Shown here piece after piece: positions 45,194 to 53,876 of a DNA stretch of 64,000 nucleotides; within the stretch, counting starts at the first letter, position 1; every line of letters begins with the position of its first letter. Under the pieces are notes generated by a model that saw only the letters and a program-made list of their open reading frames with translations, ran no database searches and was not told where the DNA came from. The stretch is from Acidobacteriota bacterium (GTDB taxonomy: Bacteria; Acidobacteriota; Terriglobia; Bryobacterales; Bryobacteraceae): NCBI GenBank assembly GCA_017307505.1, contig JAFKEE010000061.1, positions 1 to 64,000 of the forward strand, written 5' to 3'. The position numbers were made by a program, and so were the translations under genes.

Positions 45194-47536
45194 CTACCTC
45201 AGCTCATACCCCGCCGAGGCCAGCTCCGCAATAATCGCATTGCGGATGCCGGTCACTTCTTCGTTGGACAGCGTATGGTCCGCCGCACCGGCCGTCACGC
45301 GAAAACTCAGGCTCTGCTGGTCGTCCGCCAGCGGCTTGCCCTGGTAGGCATACAGAAACCGTACCTTTTCGCACAGCGGCCCGGCCGCATTCCGGATCTT
45401 CGTTTCCAGCGTCCCGCACAGGTCCCGCAGCCCAGCCACCACGGAAAGATCGAACTCGCTGGTCGGATAGCGCCGCAACGGCTTGTAGCGCCGCGGCGCC
45501 GGACCCAGCTTGAACAGCACCGACAGATCCACGTCCAGGATCGCCGCCCGGCCCGTATCCAGGAGGGACGGGTGCAGCTCGTACAGCGTGCCCACAGCCT
45601 CGCCTCGCCACTCGATCGAAGAACACCGCGCCGGATGCTGGTTCGGCCCGGCCGCCGACGGAGTCACCGTGCAGCCCGGCATAACGCACTCTGCCAGCCG
45701 CTTCAGTTCGAACAACCCGGCCTTCCCGTCGCCCTTGCTGTACAGAGCCGCCATCAGGTGGGGCACTTCGTTCGGCAGTTCGCCGCGGCCCCGCTTGTGG
45801 ATCTCATTCCCGATCTCGAACAGCCGGAACTCCTCGAATCTCTTCGCGTTCTCCACAATGTTCCGGTGGATGCCCGGCAGCAGGCTCAACCGCATCAGGC
45901 TCTGCTCGCTGCTGATCGGGTTGATCACCCGCAGATGGCCGCCCGGCTCGAAGTGGAACTGCCGCGCCGCATCCTCGCTCAGAAACGAGTAGTTGTACGA
46001 CTCTGTGAAGCCCTGCGCCGCCACCAGTGCCCGCACCGAGTGGTGGAACAGGCGCTCCTCGTTCACCCAGGGCTGCTTCACCGGCTGCAGCGGAGCCACC
46101 GGCGGCACCGTCGCATAGCCGATCATCCGGCCCACCTCTTCCAGCAGGTCGTCCTTGATCGTGATGTCCTTCGTCGCGCGCCAGGTCGGCACGGTCACGG
46201 AGAACACGCCCGGAGCCTTCTCGTCCACCAGGAACTCGAGCGACTCCAAAATCCCGCGCACTTCGTCGGCGCCAATCGGCCGGCCCAGCTTCCGCACCAG
46301 CCACGTCATCGGCAATTCGATGGGCGCTGTCGCCGGAGCCGCCTGCCAGCTATCCACCAGGCCGCCCACCAGCCGGATACCCGGAGCCACTTCCTGCAAC
46401 AGCGCAACGGCCCGCGCCAGCGCCCGCACGGTGTTCAGCGGATCCTGCGCCTTCTCAAACCGCATCGACGCATCCGTCCGGATCTTCACCGCCGACGACG
46501 TCATGCGAATGTTGGCCGCCTGGAAATTCGCGCTCTCCAGCACGATGCGCGTCGTGTTGTCGTTGATGGCCGATCCGGCACCGCCGATCACGCCCGCCAG
46601 CGCCACGGCGCCGTTGGCATCCGCGATCACCAGGTTCGACGGATTCAGCGTGTACGCCTCATCGTTGAGCGCTTTGAAGACTTCTCCCTCGGCCGCGCGC
46701 CGCACGATGATCGTATTACCATGCAGCCAGTCTGCGTCGAACGCATGCATCGGCTGCGCCAGTTCGGCCATGATGAAGTTCGTCACGTCGACAACATTGG
46801 AGATGGGATTCAAGCCCACCGCCTCCAGCCGCTGCTGCAGCCAGAGCGGCGACGGCCCCACCTTCACGTTCTCGAACACCAGCGCCGAGTACCGCGGGCA
46901 CAGCTCAAAGTCGCGGATATCGACATGCCAGGCCGGTTCGCCCTGCGGGATCAGCGTCAGGTCCACCGGGTCCTTCAGCTTCACACCCGAGATGGCCGCC
47001 ACCTCGCGCGCCATCCCGTGATGGCCCCACAGGTCCGGACGGTGCGTCAGGCTCTTGTTGTCGACCTCGATCACAGCGTCGGGCGCGCAGCCCGGAATCG
47101 GCTGCCCCGGCTCCACGCCGGACAGTTCGAGAATGCCCGCATGGTCGCGATTGATGTCCAGCTCATCGCCGGACGCCAGCATGCCGTCGCTCTCCACGCC
47201 GCCGATGGTGGCCTTGCGGATCTCTTTCCCGCCCGCCACCGTCACGCCCGACGGCACGTACGCCGTCAGCACGCCCGGCCGGCAATTCGGGGCGCCGCAC
47301 ACCACCTGCTTCCGGCCGTGCACGGGGCCGGCATCCACCAGCGCCTTCACGTTGTGGCTGCCCTCGATCGGCTCGACAGAGGTCACTCGCGCCACGCACA
47401 CCTGCGCCAGCCAAGGCGCGTGCGTTTCCACGCCTTCGCACTCCGCGGTCTTCATCGTGATGAGCTTCATCAACTCCGGCGGGTCGATCCCCAGGCCGTC
47501 AGTCAGCTCATGAATCCAGTTATAGGAGAACTTCAC
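45194..47536 (-). CDS. pheT: Phenylalanine-tRNA ligase beta subunit
   Basis: A 780-residue subunit. The EMAP-type tRNA-binding domain is at about 39-150 (VCVARVTSVEPIEGSHNVKALVDAG, KQVVCGAPNCRPG). The B3/B4 editing region includes TNFIMAELAQPMHAFDAD, the catalytic-like core includes SEQSLMRLSLLPGIHRNI, and the anticodon-binding FDX-ACB domain ends the protein (RRYPTSEFDLSVV to AIIAELASAGYELR). The start is GTG. It follows pheS by 18 bp. Confidence 0.97.
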   Translation of the reverse strand: MKFSYNWIHELTDGLGIDPPELMKLITMKTAECEGVETHAPWLAQVCVARVTSVEPIEGSHNVKALVDAGPVHGRKQVVCGAPNCRPGVLTAYVPSGVTVAGGKEIRKATIGGVESDGMLASGDELDINRDHAGILELSGVEPGQPIPGCAPDAVIEVDNKSLTHRPDLWGHHGMAREVAAISGVKLKDPVDLTLIPQGEPAWHVDIRDFELCPRYSALVFENVKVGPSPLWLQQRLEAVGLNPISNVVDVTNFIMAELAQPMHAFDADWLHGNTIIVRRAAEGEVFKALNDEAYTLNPSNLVIADANGAVALAGVIGGAGSAINDNTTRIVLESANFQAANIRMTSSAVKIRTDASMRFEKAQDPLNTVRALARAVALLQEVAPGIRLVGGLVDSWQAAPATAPIELPMTWLVRKLGRPIGADEVRGILESLEFLVDEKAPGVFSVTVPTWRATKDITIKDDLLEEVGRMIGYATVPPVAPLQPVKQPWVNEERLFHHSVRALVAAQGFTESYNYSFLSEDAARQFHFEPGGHLRVINPISSEQSLMRLSLLPGIHRNIVENAKRFEEFRLFEIGNEIHKRGRGELPNEVPHLMAALYSKGDGKAGLFELKRLAECVMPGCTVTPSAAGPNQHPARCSSIEWRGEAVGTLYELHPSLLDTGRAAILDVDLSVLFKLGPAPRRYKPLRRYPTSEFDLSVVAGLRDLCGTLETKIRNAAGPLCEKVRFLYAYQGKPLADDQQSLSFRVTAGAADHTLSNEEVTGIRNAIIAELASAGYELR

Positions 47537-47554
47537 GTCGACGTTCCTCGCTGA

Positions 47555-48577
47555 CTAAAACTGCTGCAGAAAGCGGAGATCTCCGCTGGCCAGATGACGG
47601 ATGTCGTCGATGCCGTAGCGCATCATCACGAGCCTCGTCAGGCCCAGTCCGAAGGCGAACCCGCTCCACTCGTCCGGATCGATGCCGCCCGCCCGCAGCA
47701 CGTTCGGATGCACCAGGCCGCACGGCAGCAGTTCCACCCAGCCGCTCTGCTTGCACACCGGACAGCCCGGACCGCCGCAGATCAGGCACTGGATGTCCAG
47801 CTCAAAGCCCGGCTCGACGAACGGGAAGAAACCCGGCCGCAGCCGCACTTCCACGTCCTTCTTGAAGATCGCCGTCAGTAGCGACTTCATGAAATACAGC
47901 ATGTGCGCCACGCTCACGTCACGGTCGATCATCATGCCTTCCAACTGGTAGAAGGTGTGCTCGTGGCTCGCATCCACCTCTTCGTTGCGGAACACCCGCC
48001 CCGGAGCGATGATCCTCAGCGGCGCACCGAACTTCTCCATCGCCCTCACCTGGACCGGCGAGGTGTGCGTGCGCAGCAGCAGCGTGTCCTCCAGCCAGAA
48101 CGTATCCTGCGCGTCGCGCGCCGGATGCGAAGGAGGGATATTCAGCGCATCGAAGTTGTGCCAGGGCGTCTCGACTTCCGGCCCATCCACCACCGCGAAG
48201 CCGAGCGAGGTAAACAGCTCTTCCAACTCGCGTTGAATCAGGGTGAGCGGGTGTAACGAGCCCGGCCGCGTGCCCGGCGACGGCATGGTCAGGTCGAGCC
48301 ACTCGCCGGCCAGACGCGCATCCAGCGCCGCGCGTTCAAAGGCCGCTTTGCGCGACTCATAGCGCGACTCCAGGTTCTGCTTGACCGCATTCAGCAGCTT
48401 GCCGACACGGGCCCGGTCCTCAGGGGCCATCTTGCCCATGTCTTTGCCGATATTAGCCAGCGAGCCTTTACGGCCCAGAAACTCGACGCGAGCGGTCTCC
48501 AGGGCTTCGGCATCGGCGGCCGCTTCAATCAGCGACACCGCCCGCGTTTCCAGTTCAGACAGCGTGGAATCCAGCAT
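47555..48577 (-). CDS. pheS: Phenylalanine-tRNA ligase alpha subunit
   Basis: A 340-residue class II synthetase subunit. The N-terminal coiled coil (about 1-85) is followed by motif 1/2 sequences (HPLTLIQRELEELFTSLGFAVVDGPEVET, RIIAPGRVFRNEEVDASHEHTFYQLEG) and motif 3 (GFAFGLGLTRLVMMRYGIDDIR). A Cys-rich insertion (CLICGGPGCPVC) could bind zinc. The longer frame to 48895 is rejected in favour of the ATG at 48577, the usual family start. Confidence 0.97.
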   Translation of the reverse strand: MLDSTLSELETRAVSLIEAAADAEALETARVEFLGRKGSLANIGKDMGKMAPEDRARVGKLLNAVKQNLESRYESRKAAFERAALDARLAGEWLDLTMPSPGTRPGSLHPLTLIQRELEELFTSLGFAVVDGPEVETPWHNFDALNIPPSHPARDAQDTFWLEDTLLLRTHTSPVQVRAMEKFGAPLRIIAPGRVFRNEEVDASHEHTFYQLEGMMIDRDVSVAHMLYFMKSLLTAIFKKDVEVRLRPGFFPFVEPGFELDIQCLICGGPGCPVCKQSGWVELLPCGLVHPNVLRAGGIDPDEWSGFAFGLGLTRLVMMRYGIDDIRHLASGDLRFLQQF

Positions 48578-48591
48578 TTGGGGTGAAACAA

Positions 48592-48945
48592 CTATTGTAA
48601 CGCGCGCATGAGATAGCGCTGTAAGGCGCGAGCCGTGTCCGCCGATTCGCCCAACAGCGGAGCCGAATCCGCCGGACGCACCTCGACACGCAGCTTGGTT
48701 TCGCCGTTCTTTCCCTCGGCCATCCAGACCGCCACCGTCTCGGCTTTGTTGTGCGCCACCACGCGGCGCTTCTCTGTCTCGATCTCGCCCCCCGGCACGC
48801 GTTCGGCGAGGTAGGCCTTGACGGGCGCGAGCAGACGGTCGGCCTTGACCGTGCACGTCACCACGGTGCCCAGGCGGTTGGCCGGCGCCGCACACTGCGC
48901 CAGAAGGCTAAACGGCAGGCAGAAGCTGAGCAGGAGTCTTACCAT
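48592..48945 (-). CDS. Small exported hypothetical protein
   Basis: A 117-residue protein with a signal peptide (MVRLLLSFCLPFSLLAQCA) and no domain I recognise. It contains VVAHNKAETVAVWMAEGKNGETKLRVEVRP, suggesting a small beta-rich fold. Its start lies 38 bp inside the ankyrin gene and no ribosome site is evident, so translation may be coupled. It sits 14 bp before pheS in the same direction. Confidence 0.65.
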   Translation of the reverse strand: MVRLLLSFCLPFSLLAQCAAPANRLGTVVTCTVKADRLLAPVKAYLAERVPGGEIETEKRRVVAHNKAETVAVWMAEGKNGETKLRVEVRPADSAPLLGESADTARALQRYLMRALQ

Positions 48946-49516
48946 CGTCGGAAGCCAGATTCATGTCCCCGCCACGCAGCAGCAAAATGTTCATCGTGGC
49001 CTGGTCGCCATTCTGGGCCGCGCTGTGGAGCGCGGAATAGCCGCCATGCTGCGTGGCGTTCACCGGCGTACCCGCGTCCAGCAACATCTCCACGATGGCC
49101 GCCTGCCGGGCCGCGGCGGCTGCGTGGATGGGCAGGTTTTCCATTTTGTTCGTAGAGCGCGCCAGCGGGTCGGCGCCGCGGGAAAGCAGGAAACCCGCCA
49201 CAGCCGGCTGTCCGAAGAAAGCCGCCAGGTGCAGCGGGGTCCAGCCGTCCGCCGTGCGCTCCGCCAGCAGTTCGGGCCCTGCGTCCAGCAGCCGCACAAC
49301 TTCTTCCGTCATGCCCAGGGCACAGGCCAGGGGAAGGTCTATTTCAGCACCGGCTTCAATCAGGGCGTCGGCACAGGCTCGCTGGCGAAAATACAACGCC
49401 AGCATCGCGGCAGGAACACCACTCTCGTCGCGCTCGTCCACAGCTGCCGCATCCGAGGCCAGCACGGCTTTCAAAGCGTCCAGATCTCCGCTGCGAATTG
49501 CTTCGATGGCGGTCAT
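48908..49516 (-). CDS. Cytoplasmic ankyrin-repeat protein
   Basis: A 202-residue protein without a signal peptide, composed of about five or six ankyrin repeats (DGWTPLHLAAFFGQPAVAGFLLSRGADPLARS, ENLPIHAAAAARQAAIVEMLLDAGTPVNATQ, GGYSALHSAAQNGDQATMNILLLRGGD). GGAGG precedes the ATG by about 7 bp. It is part of the minus-strand unit leading to pheS-pheT. Probably a binding scaffold; partner unknown. Confidence 0.88.
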   Translation of the reverse strand: MTAIEAIRSGDLDALKAVLASDAAAVDERDESGVPAAMLALYFRQRACADALIEAGAEIDLPLACALGMTEEVVRLLDAGPELLAERTADGWTPLHLAAFFGQPAVAGFLLSRGADPLARSTNKMENLPIHAAAAARQAAIVEMLLDAGTPVNATQHGGYSALHSAAQNGDQATMNILLLRGGDMNLASDDGKTPAQLLPAV

Positions 49517-49548
49517 GGAGGATCCCTCCCATCCGGAACCTGAGATTC

Positions 49549-50013
49549 CTACTGCTTGGGTTCAAAAACGACGTCGGAGTGCCCGGTTTCCACTGCCAGG
49601 TGGTTCAGGTAAAACTTCAGCACGGCCGCCGGATATTTGTCCTTCAACCCGTCGAAGGCGCGCTGCTGCCAGCCCTCTGTGAGATGGGCGCTGACATCCG
49701 CGTCCTTGGCGAAAAATCCGTCCTGGTGGGGCACGCCCAGCAGGTCCAGCGCGGCGATGATCATATCCAGGTGCGACACCAGGATCGCCTGCGACAGGTC
49801 CGCCGCAAGATCTTCATCCTGCTCCGACAACCGGGCCCAAAGCCGCGGAGCCGCCTTGCGCAGGTTCTCACTATTCAGCTTCACTAGCCGCGTCCGCACC
49901 TTAATGTGCTCATAGATTTGGAAGGTGCGCAGACGGCTCATCGACACGCTGCGCAGCACGTCGGCAAAGCCGTTCTCACCCTGCGAGAGGAACACATCAC
50001 ACAACTTCGTCAC
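49549..50013 (-). CDS. Conserved-looking hypothetical protein
   Basis: A 154-residue, mostly helical protein (RLVKLNSENLRKAAPRLWARLSEQDEDLAADLSQAILVSHLDMIIAALDLLGVPHQDGFF). No family is recognised. The start is GTG at 50013 without a good ribosome site; an ATG at 49941 (MSRLRTFQIYEHI) is an alternative. It is the first gene of the unit ankyrin-hypothetical-pheS-pheT and is divergent from purA. Confidence 0.72.
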   Translation of the reverse strand: MTKLCDVFLSQGENGFADVLRSVSMSRLRTFQIYEHIKVRTRLVKLNSENLRKAAPRLWARLSEQDEDLAADLSQAILVSHLDMIIAALDLLGVPHQDGFFAKDADVSAHLTEGWQQRAFDGLKDKYPAAVLKFYLNHLAVETGHSDVVFEPKQ

Positions 50014-50103
50014 AAAGAGAGATTACCATGAGGCCCCCCGGCCGCTTCAATTCGAGGCCCTGGGGCCGCCCTGCGATACAATAATAAGTTTGGTCCTGGA
50101 ACA

Positions 50104-51408
50104 ATGAGCAATCTGATTGTATTGGGTGCGCAGTGGGGCGACGAGGGCAAGGGTAAGATCGTCGACCTCTTTTCCGAGAACTTCGATGTCGTGGCTCGCT
50201 ATCAAGGCGGTCATAACGCCGGCCACACCGTACAGGTGGGCGACAAAAAGTTCGTCCTGAAACTCATCCCCAGTGGTGTTCTTCACCCCGGAGTACAGGT
50301 TGTCATCGGCAACGGTGTTGTCGTCGACCCCCAGGCTCTGCTGGATGAGATGGAAATGCTGGAAAAGGCGGGCGTCGACGTCCGCGGCCAGATCCACATC
50401 TCCAATCGTGCCCACGTCATCTTCCCCTTCCACCGCATGGTCGAGAAGGTGAGCGAAGGACGCGAGGACCGCACTGCCATCGGCACCACCTCCCGCGGCA
50501 TCGGGCCCTGCTATGAAGACAAGATCGGCCGCCGCGGCATCCGCATGGCCGACCTGCTCAATCCCACTGTCTTTGACAGGCTTTACGACTTCCTCGGCGA
50601 GGACAAAGCCACTACGGCCAAGGCCTTCGGCATCGCCAACGATTTGAAAATCGAGGAAATCCGCGAGAGCTACAAGCAGATGGCGGAGCGCATCCGGCCC
50701 GTCGTCTGCGATACCGCCAAACTGCTCAACGATGCCATCGCCGCCGGCAAGCGGGTCCTGTTCGAGGGCGCCCAGGGCACGATGCTCGACATCGACTTCG
50801 GCACCTACCCCTTCGTCACCAGTTCCAGCGCGGCCGCCGGTGGCGCCTGCACCGGCACCGGGGTTCCGCCGACGAAGATCGACGGCATCCTCGGCGTTTC
50901 CAAGGCCTACATCACCCGCGTCGGCGCCGGTCCGTTCCCCTCCGAGGACTTCGGTCCGGAAGGCGAGCGCATCCGCCAGGCCGGCCGAGAGTTCGGCTCG
51001 GTCACCGGACGCCCGCGCCGCTGTGGCTGGTTCGACGCACCCCTGCTGCGCTATACCGCCATGGTGAACGGTTTCGATTCGCTCATCGTCACCAAACTGG
51101 ACGTGCTCGACGGCGTGCCCTCCATCAAGGTCTGTACCGCCTACAAAGTAAACGGCGAACTGATGGACACCATGCCGCCCGAGAACGCCCTGATGGAGAA
51201 GATCGAGCCCGTCTACGAGGAACTGCCCGGCTGGTCCCAACCCACCGCCAACATCACCTCTTACGACGAATTGCCTAAGCAAGCCAAGGACTACATCTCC
51301 TTCCTCGAAGAGAAGAGCGGTGTCGAAGTCGGCTGCGTCTCCACGGGTCCTGAGCGGAACCAGACCATCGTCCGGTCCGGCTCCAGGATGGAGAAACTGC
51401 TGGGCTAA
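50104..51408 (+). CDS. purA: Adenylosuccinate synthase
   Basis: A 434-residue enzyme of AMP synthesis that joins IMP and aspartate using GTP. WGDEGKGKIVDLF holds the catalytic Asp13, and NAGHTV holds His41. GTTSRGIGPCYEDKIGRRGIRMADL is the IMP loop, and GAQGTMLDIDFGTYPFVTSS is the second signature. The C-terminal part is somewhat altered near VGCVSTGPERNQTIV but keeps the guanine-binding STGPER. It is monocistronic and divergent from the hypothetical gene at 50013. Confidence 0.98.
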   Translation: MSNLIVLGAQWGDEGKGKIVDLFSENFDVVARYQGGHNAGHTVQVGDKKFVLKLIPSGVLHPGVQVVIGNGVVVDPQALLDEMEMLEKAGVDVRGQIHISNRAHVIFPFHRMVEKVSEGREDRTAIGTTSRGIGPCYEDKIGRRGIRMADLLNPTVFDRLYDFLGEDKATTAKAFGIANDLKIEEIRESYKQMAERIRPVVCDTAKLLNDAIAAGKRVLFEGAQGTMLDIDFGTYPFVTSSSAAAGGACTGTGVPPTKIDGILGVSKAYITRVGAGPFPSEDFGPEGERIRQAGREFGSVTGRPRRCGWFDAPLLRYTAMVNGFDSLIVTKLDVLDGVPSIKVCTAYKVNGELMDTMPPENALMEKIEPVYEELPGWSQPTANITSYDELPKQAKDYISFLEEKSGVEVGCVSTGPERNQTIVRSGSRMEKLLG

Positions 51409-51503
51409 CGGCCTGCCTGCCGTCGCCCGTTCCTGGTTTCGTCGGATGGCCGGGTGCCCTCGTCAGAGGACTGCACCCTGTTTGCCGGCCGGTGTGCGCC
51501 TGT

Positions 51504-51950
51504 CTACCTGATTTTCAGCAACAGCATCGGCACGATCAGCAGGGCAGAAAACAGGATCATCAGCAGGACGTTCGCCTTCTCGGCCTGGGCCCGCGCCACG
51601 CGGATCATCGTCCAGATCAGATAAAGAAACAGTCCTTCGATGACCAGCTTGGTCCAAAGCAGCAGGAAGGCGGCTGCACTGAACGGCAGTTCCGAACCCG
51701 CAAGATAGTCCAGCGTGTGTCCCTGCACGGTGAACATCCCGTATAGGAACATCTGCAGGCACGCGAACCCAAGGAACACCCACCGCCCACCCCATCGGTC
51801 GGGACGGCCCAGGATGTTGAAATGACATGGGATTCGCGCCGGCAGCGAGTTCCACTGGACGAGGGGCAACATCAATCCAGCGAGCAGAAAAAGCAGGGCA
51901 AGCACTTCAAGAGGCCACTGTAAACCGCTTAGCGGCACCGGGTCGAACAT
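51504..51950 (-). CDS. DUF1648-like four-helix membrane protein
   Basis: A 148-residue membrane protein with four hydrophobic segments. SLPARIPCHFNILGRPDRWG is the DUF1648 signature in the first loop. Family members are often SdpI-like; this short form lacks the SdpI repeat. It lies 12 bp after the matrixin gene stop on the same strand and may be co-transcribed with it. Confidence 0.8.
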   Translation of the reverse strand: MFDPVPLSGLQWPLEVLALLFLLAGLMLPLVQWNSLPARIPCHFNILGRPDRWGGRWVFLGFACLQMFLYGMFTVQGHTLDYLAGSELPFSAAAFLLLWTKLVIEGLFLYLIWTMIRVARAQAEKANVLLMILFSALLIVPMLLLKIR

Positions 51951-51962
51951 GACAACATCTTA

Positions 51963-53513
51963 TTACTTGCGAGTCACCGTCAAACTACGCCAGCCCTGAT
52001 TGCCGGCCGCATCCCAAACCCGCACCGTAATCGTATTGATGCCCCGATAGAGCGCGATCGGCCCCGCTGTGAATGACGTGAGGCCCACCGCCTCCCCGCC
52101 ACTGCCCGCGCTGCTGCTCCATCTGATCCTGACGACCCCGACGTTGTCCGATGCGACGCCGCGCACCGAGATGCTACTCGCGCTGGTCACGCTGACCGGC
52201 GACGACGGCGACGTAATCGTCACTGACGGCGCCGTCCTGTCCCCCTGGGGCGTCACCGGAGGCGGTTTGGGCGCGGGGGCCGGCGCCACAGGCGGCACGG
52301 GCACAGGAGGAGTCACCGGCATGGGGGGCACCGCCGGAGAGACCGGCGGCACCGCCGGGGATTCTGTGGCAGCGTAAAGTTTCCGGATCTCCACGACATC
52401 CGCCGGACGGAGCCCGTTCATCCGCCGGTAGTAGGGATACATCACCGAGTTCGGATCATCGTTGTGGCCTAGACCCAGCACATGTCCCAACTCGTGCAGC
52501 GCAATCGAGTAGATATCCACATCCGCGCCAATCTTCCAGGGCTCCGCCGAATCGAAATGCAGGTCTCCCGCCGCGGGCTCCATGTTTGGAGGCGGATAGA
52601 AGCTATGCGCCAGGATCCCTCCCTGCCCGTCGAAGCCGTACCCGTCGCCATGATTGCCTGCCAGCCATTCGAAGGCGACCTGCCTGCGCAGACCGGCCGT
52701 GGACGACTGCGCAAAATGCAGTTGCACCACACTGGACCACTGAGCCACCGCGGCCAGCAGCTCGCGCTGGACGTCCGCCGCCGGCAAGCCCACCGGCATC
52801 CCCCCGAAGTAGTAGTACAACGACGCCGCTCCGAGCCCCGGACCATCCCACCCGTCCCCATACGCCGTTACCAGGTTTGCCGCGATTCGCAACCCCTCAG
52901 GACCAGCACCGCCGTGTTCGCAAGGAACGACACGTTCGCCTCGCAGCAGTTCCCCGGAAGCCGGAAACACCCGAGCGACTTCATCCCACTCCGCCAGCCG
53001 GCGCAATTCGGCCACCGGACCTCGCACCATCAACTGGTGCTCGGCAAGATCCGGGTTCTCGACCATCGCCAAACCCGCCCCCATGAGAATCGTCCGAGCC
53101 ATCGCAGGGTCGACATCCGCGTGAAACTCCACGAGCACCGTCTGGACCCCTTCTGCGCGAATCAGTTCGCTCAATTTTCCGGCTCGTGCCGGCTCACCAG
53201 CCTGTCTCACCGGCCAGGCCCGAAAATCGAAGTCCGCGGGTCCGCTCACTACCACGGCATTGTCGGGGACATAGCTCAGCACCCGAAACCCGTGGGTCCG
53301 CAAGCCATCCAGCATCTCTCTGGATAGAGGCTGAGGGAACTGCAGAATCTGATGCCGCCGGCCAGGCTCCATCCGGCGCTCGGCCGCCGGCCTCTGCCCG
53401 GCAGGCTCCTGGAGGCCTGCCTTCAACCGGAGCACCGCTTCCGCATCGTTGGCGGCGAGCGGCCAACCACAGGAAAGGAGGAGGATTGCCAGGATTGTCC
53501 GCTCGCGTCGCAT
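51963..53513 (-). CDS. Secreted matrixin-type zinc metalloprotease
   Basis: A 516-residue exported protease. A signal peptide (AILLLSCGWPLAANDA) is followed by a prodomain-like region to about 205 and the M10 catalytic domain at about 210-385. HELGHVLGLGH (about 340-350) binds zinc and NSVMYPYY supplies the Met-turn. Then come a Pro-rich linker (PAVPPVSPAVPPMPVTPPVP) and a C-terminal Ig-like domain (VTITSPSSPV to WDAAGNQGWRSLTV) resembling glucodextranase-type modules. The ATG at 53513 has GAGG seven bases upstream and is preferred over TTG at 53519. Confidence 0.9.
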   Translation of the reverse strand: MRRERTILAILLLSCGWPLAANDAEAVLRLKAGLQEPAGQRPAAERRMEPGRRHQILQFPQPLSREMLDGLRTHGFRVLSYVPDNAVVVSGPADFDFRAWPVRQAGEPARAGKLSELIRAEGVQTVLVEFHADVDPAMARTILMGAGLAMVENPDLAEHQLMVRGPVAELRRLAEWDEVARVFPASGELLRGERVVPCEHGGAGPEGLRIAANLVTAYGDGWDGPGLGAASLYYYFGGMPVGLPAADVQRELLAAVAQWSSVVQLHFAQSSTAGLRRQVAFEWLAGNHGDGYGFDGQGGILAHSFYPPPNMEPAAGDLHFDSAEPWKIGADVDIYSIALHELGHVLGLGHNDDPNSVMYPYYRRMNGLRPADVVEIRKLYAATESPAVPPVSPAVPPMPVTPPVPVPPVAPAPAPKPPPVTPQGDRTAPSVTITSPSSPVSVTSASSISVRGVASDNVGVVRIRWSSSAGSGGEAVGLTSFTAGPIALYRGINTITVRVWDAAGNQGWRSLTVTRK

Positions 53514-53876
53514 CTGCAAACCTCATCGGGACGGTCAGGCCAGGCATGAGAGTTTGCATGGAGTTTTTTTTGGCTGAGCCCCAAAGCGGGAATCATCGTT
53601 CCCATACAGAACAGAAGACCCGAAAATCCGAGATCACATCCCGGCTAAACTCTTCGCCTATCCAGAGGAGAGATCCGCTGATAGTGGATCTCATCGTCCG
53701 GTATTCCCCGTGAGACCAGATTCCGAAAAATCTTCGACTGCTCGCTCATCTTTCGAAACGGCATTTCACTACCTTTGTATCCTGTTCATTTCCGACGTTC
53801 AAAGTGTGATAGTCTCGTCCCAGAACAAAAGTTGGGGCCACGTACGTAGTCCAGCTTTCTTCCGTGCAGAGGAACA
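53514..53876. other. Intergenic region between the divergent protease and TonB-receptor genes
   Basis: No gene is supported. A hairpin (GAGATCCGC at 53670-53678 with GTGGATCTC at 53684-53692, one G-T pair) sits about 185 bp before the receptor start. AT-rich stretches at 53720-53830 (for example TTGTATCC near 53775) could hold the receptor promoter. AGAGGAACA before 53877 is the ribosome site. Confidence 0.4.

Noticed and set aside
45275-47554. A 759-codon open frame on the plus strand
   Set aside because: It lies opposite pheT, which has full-length conserved domains. The frame has the His/Arg/Gln-rich composition of an antisense shadow.
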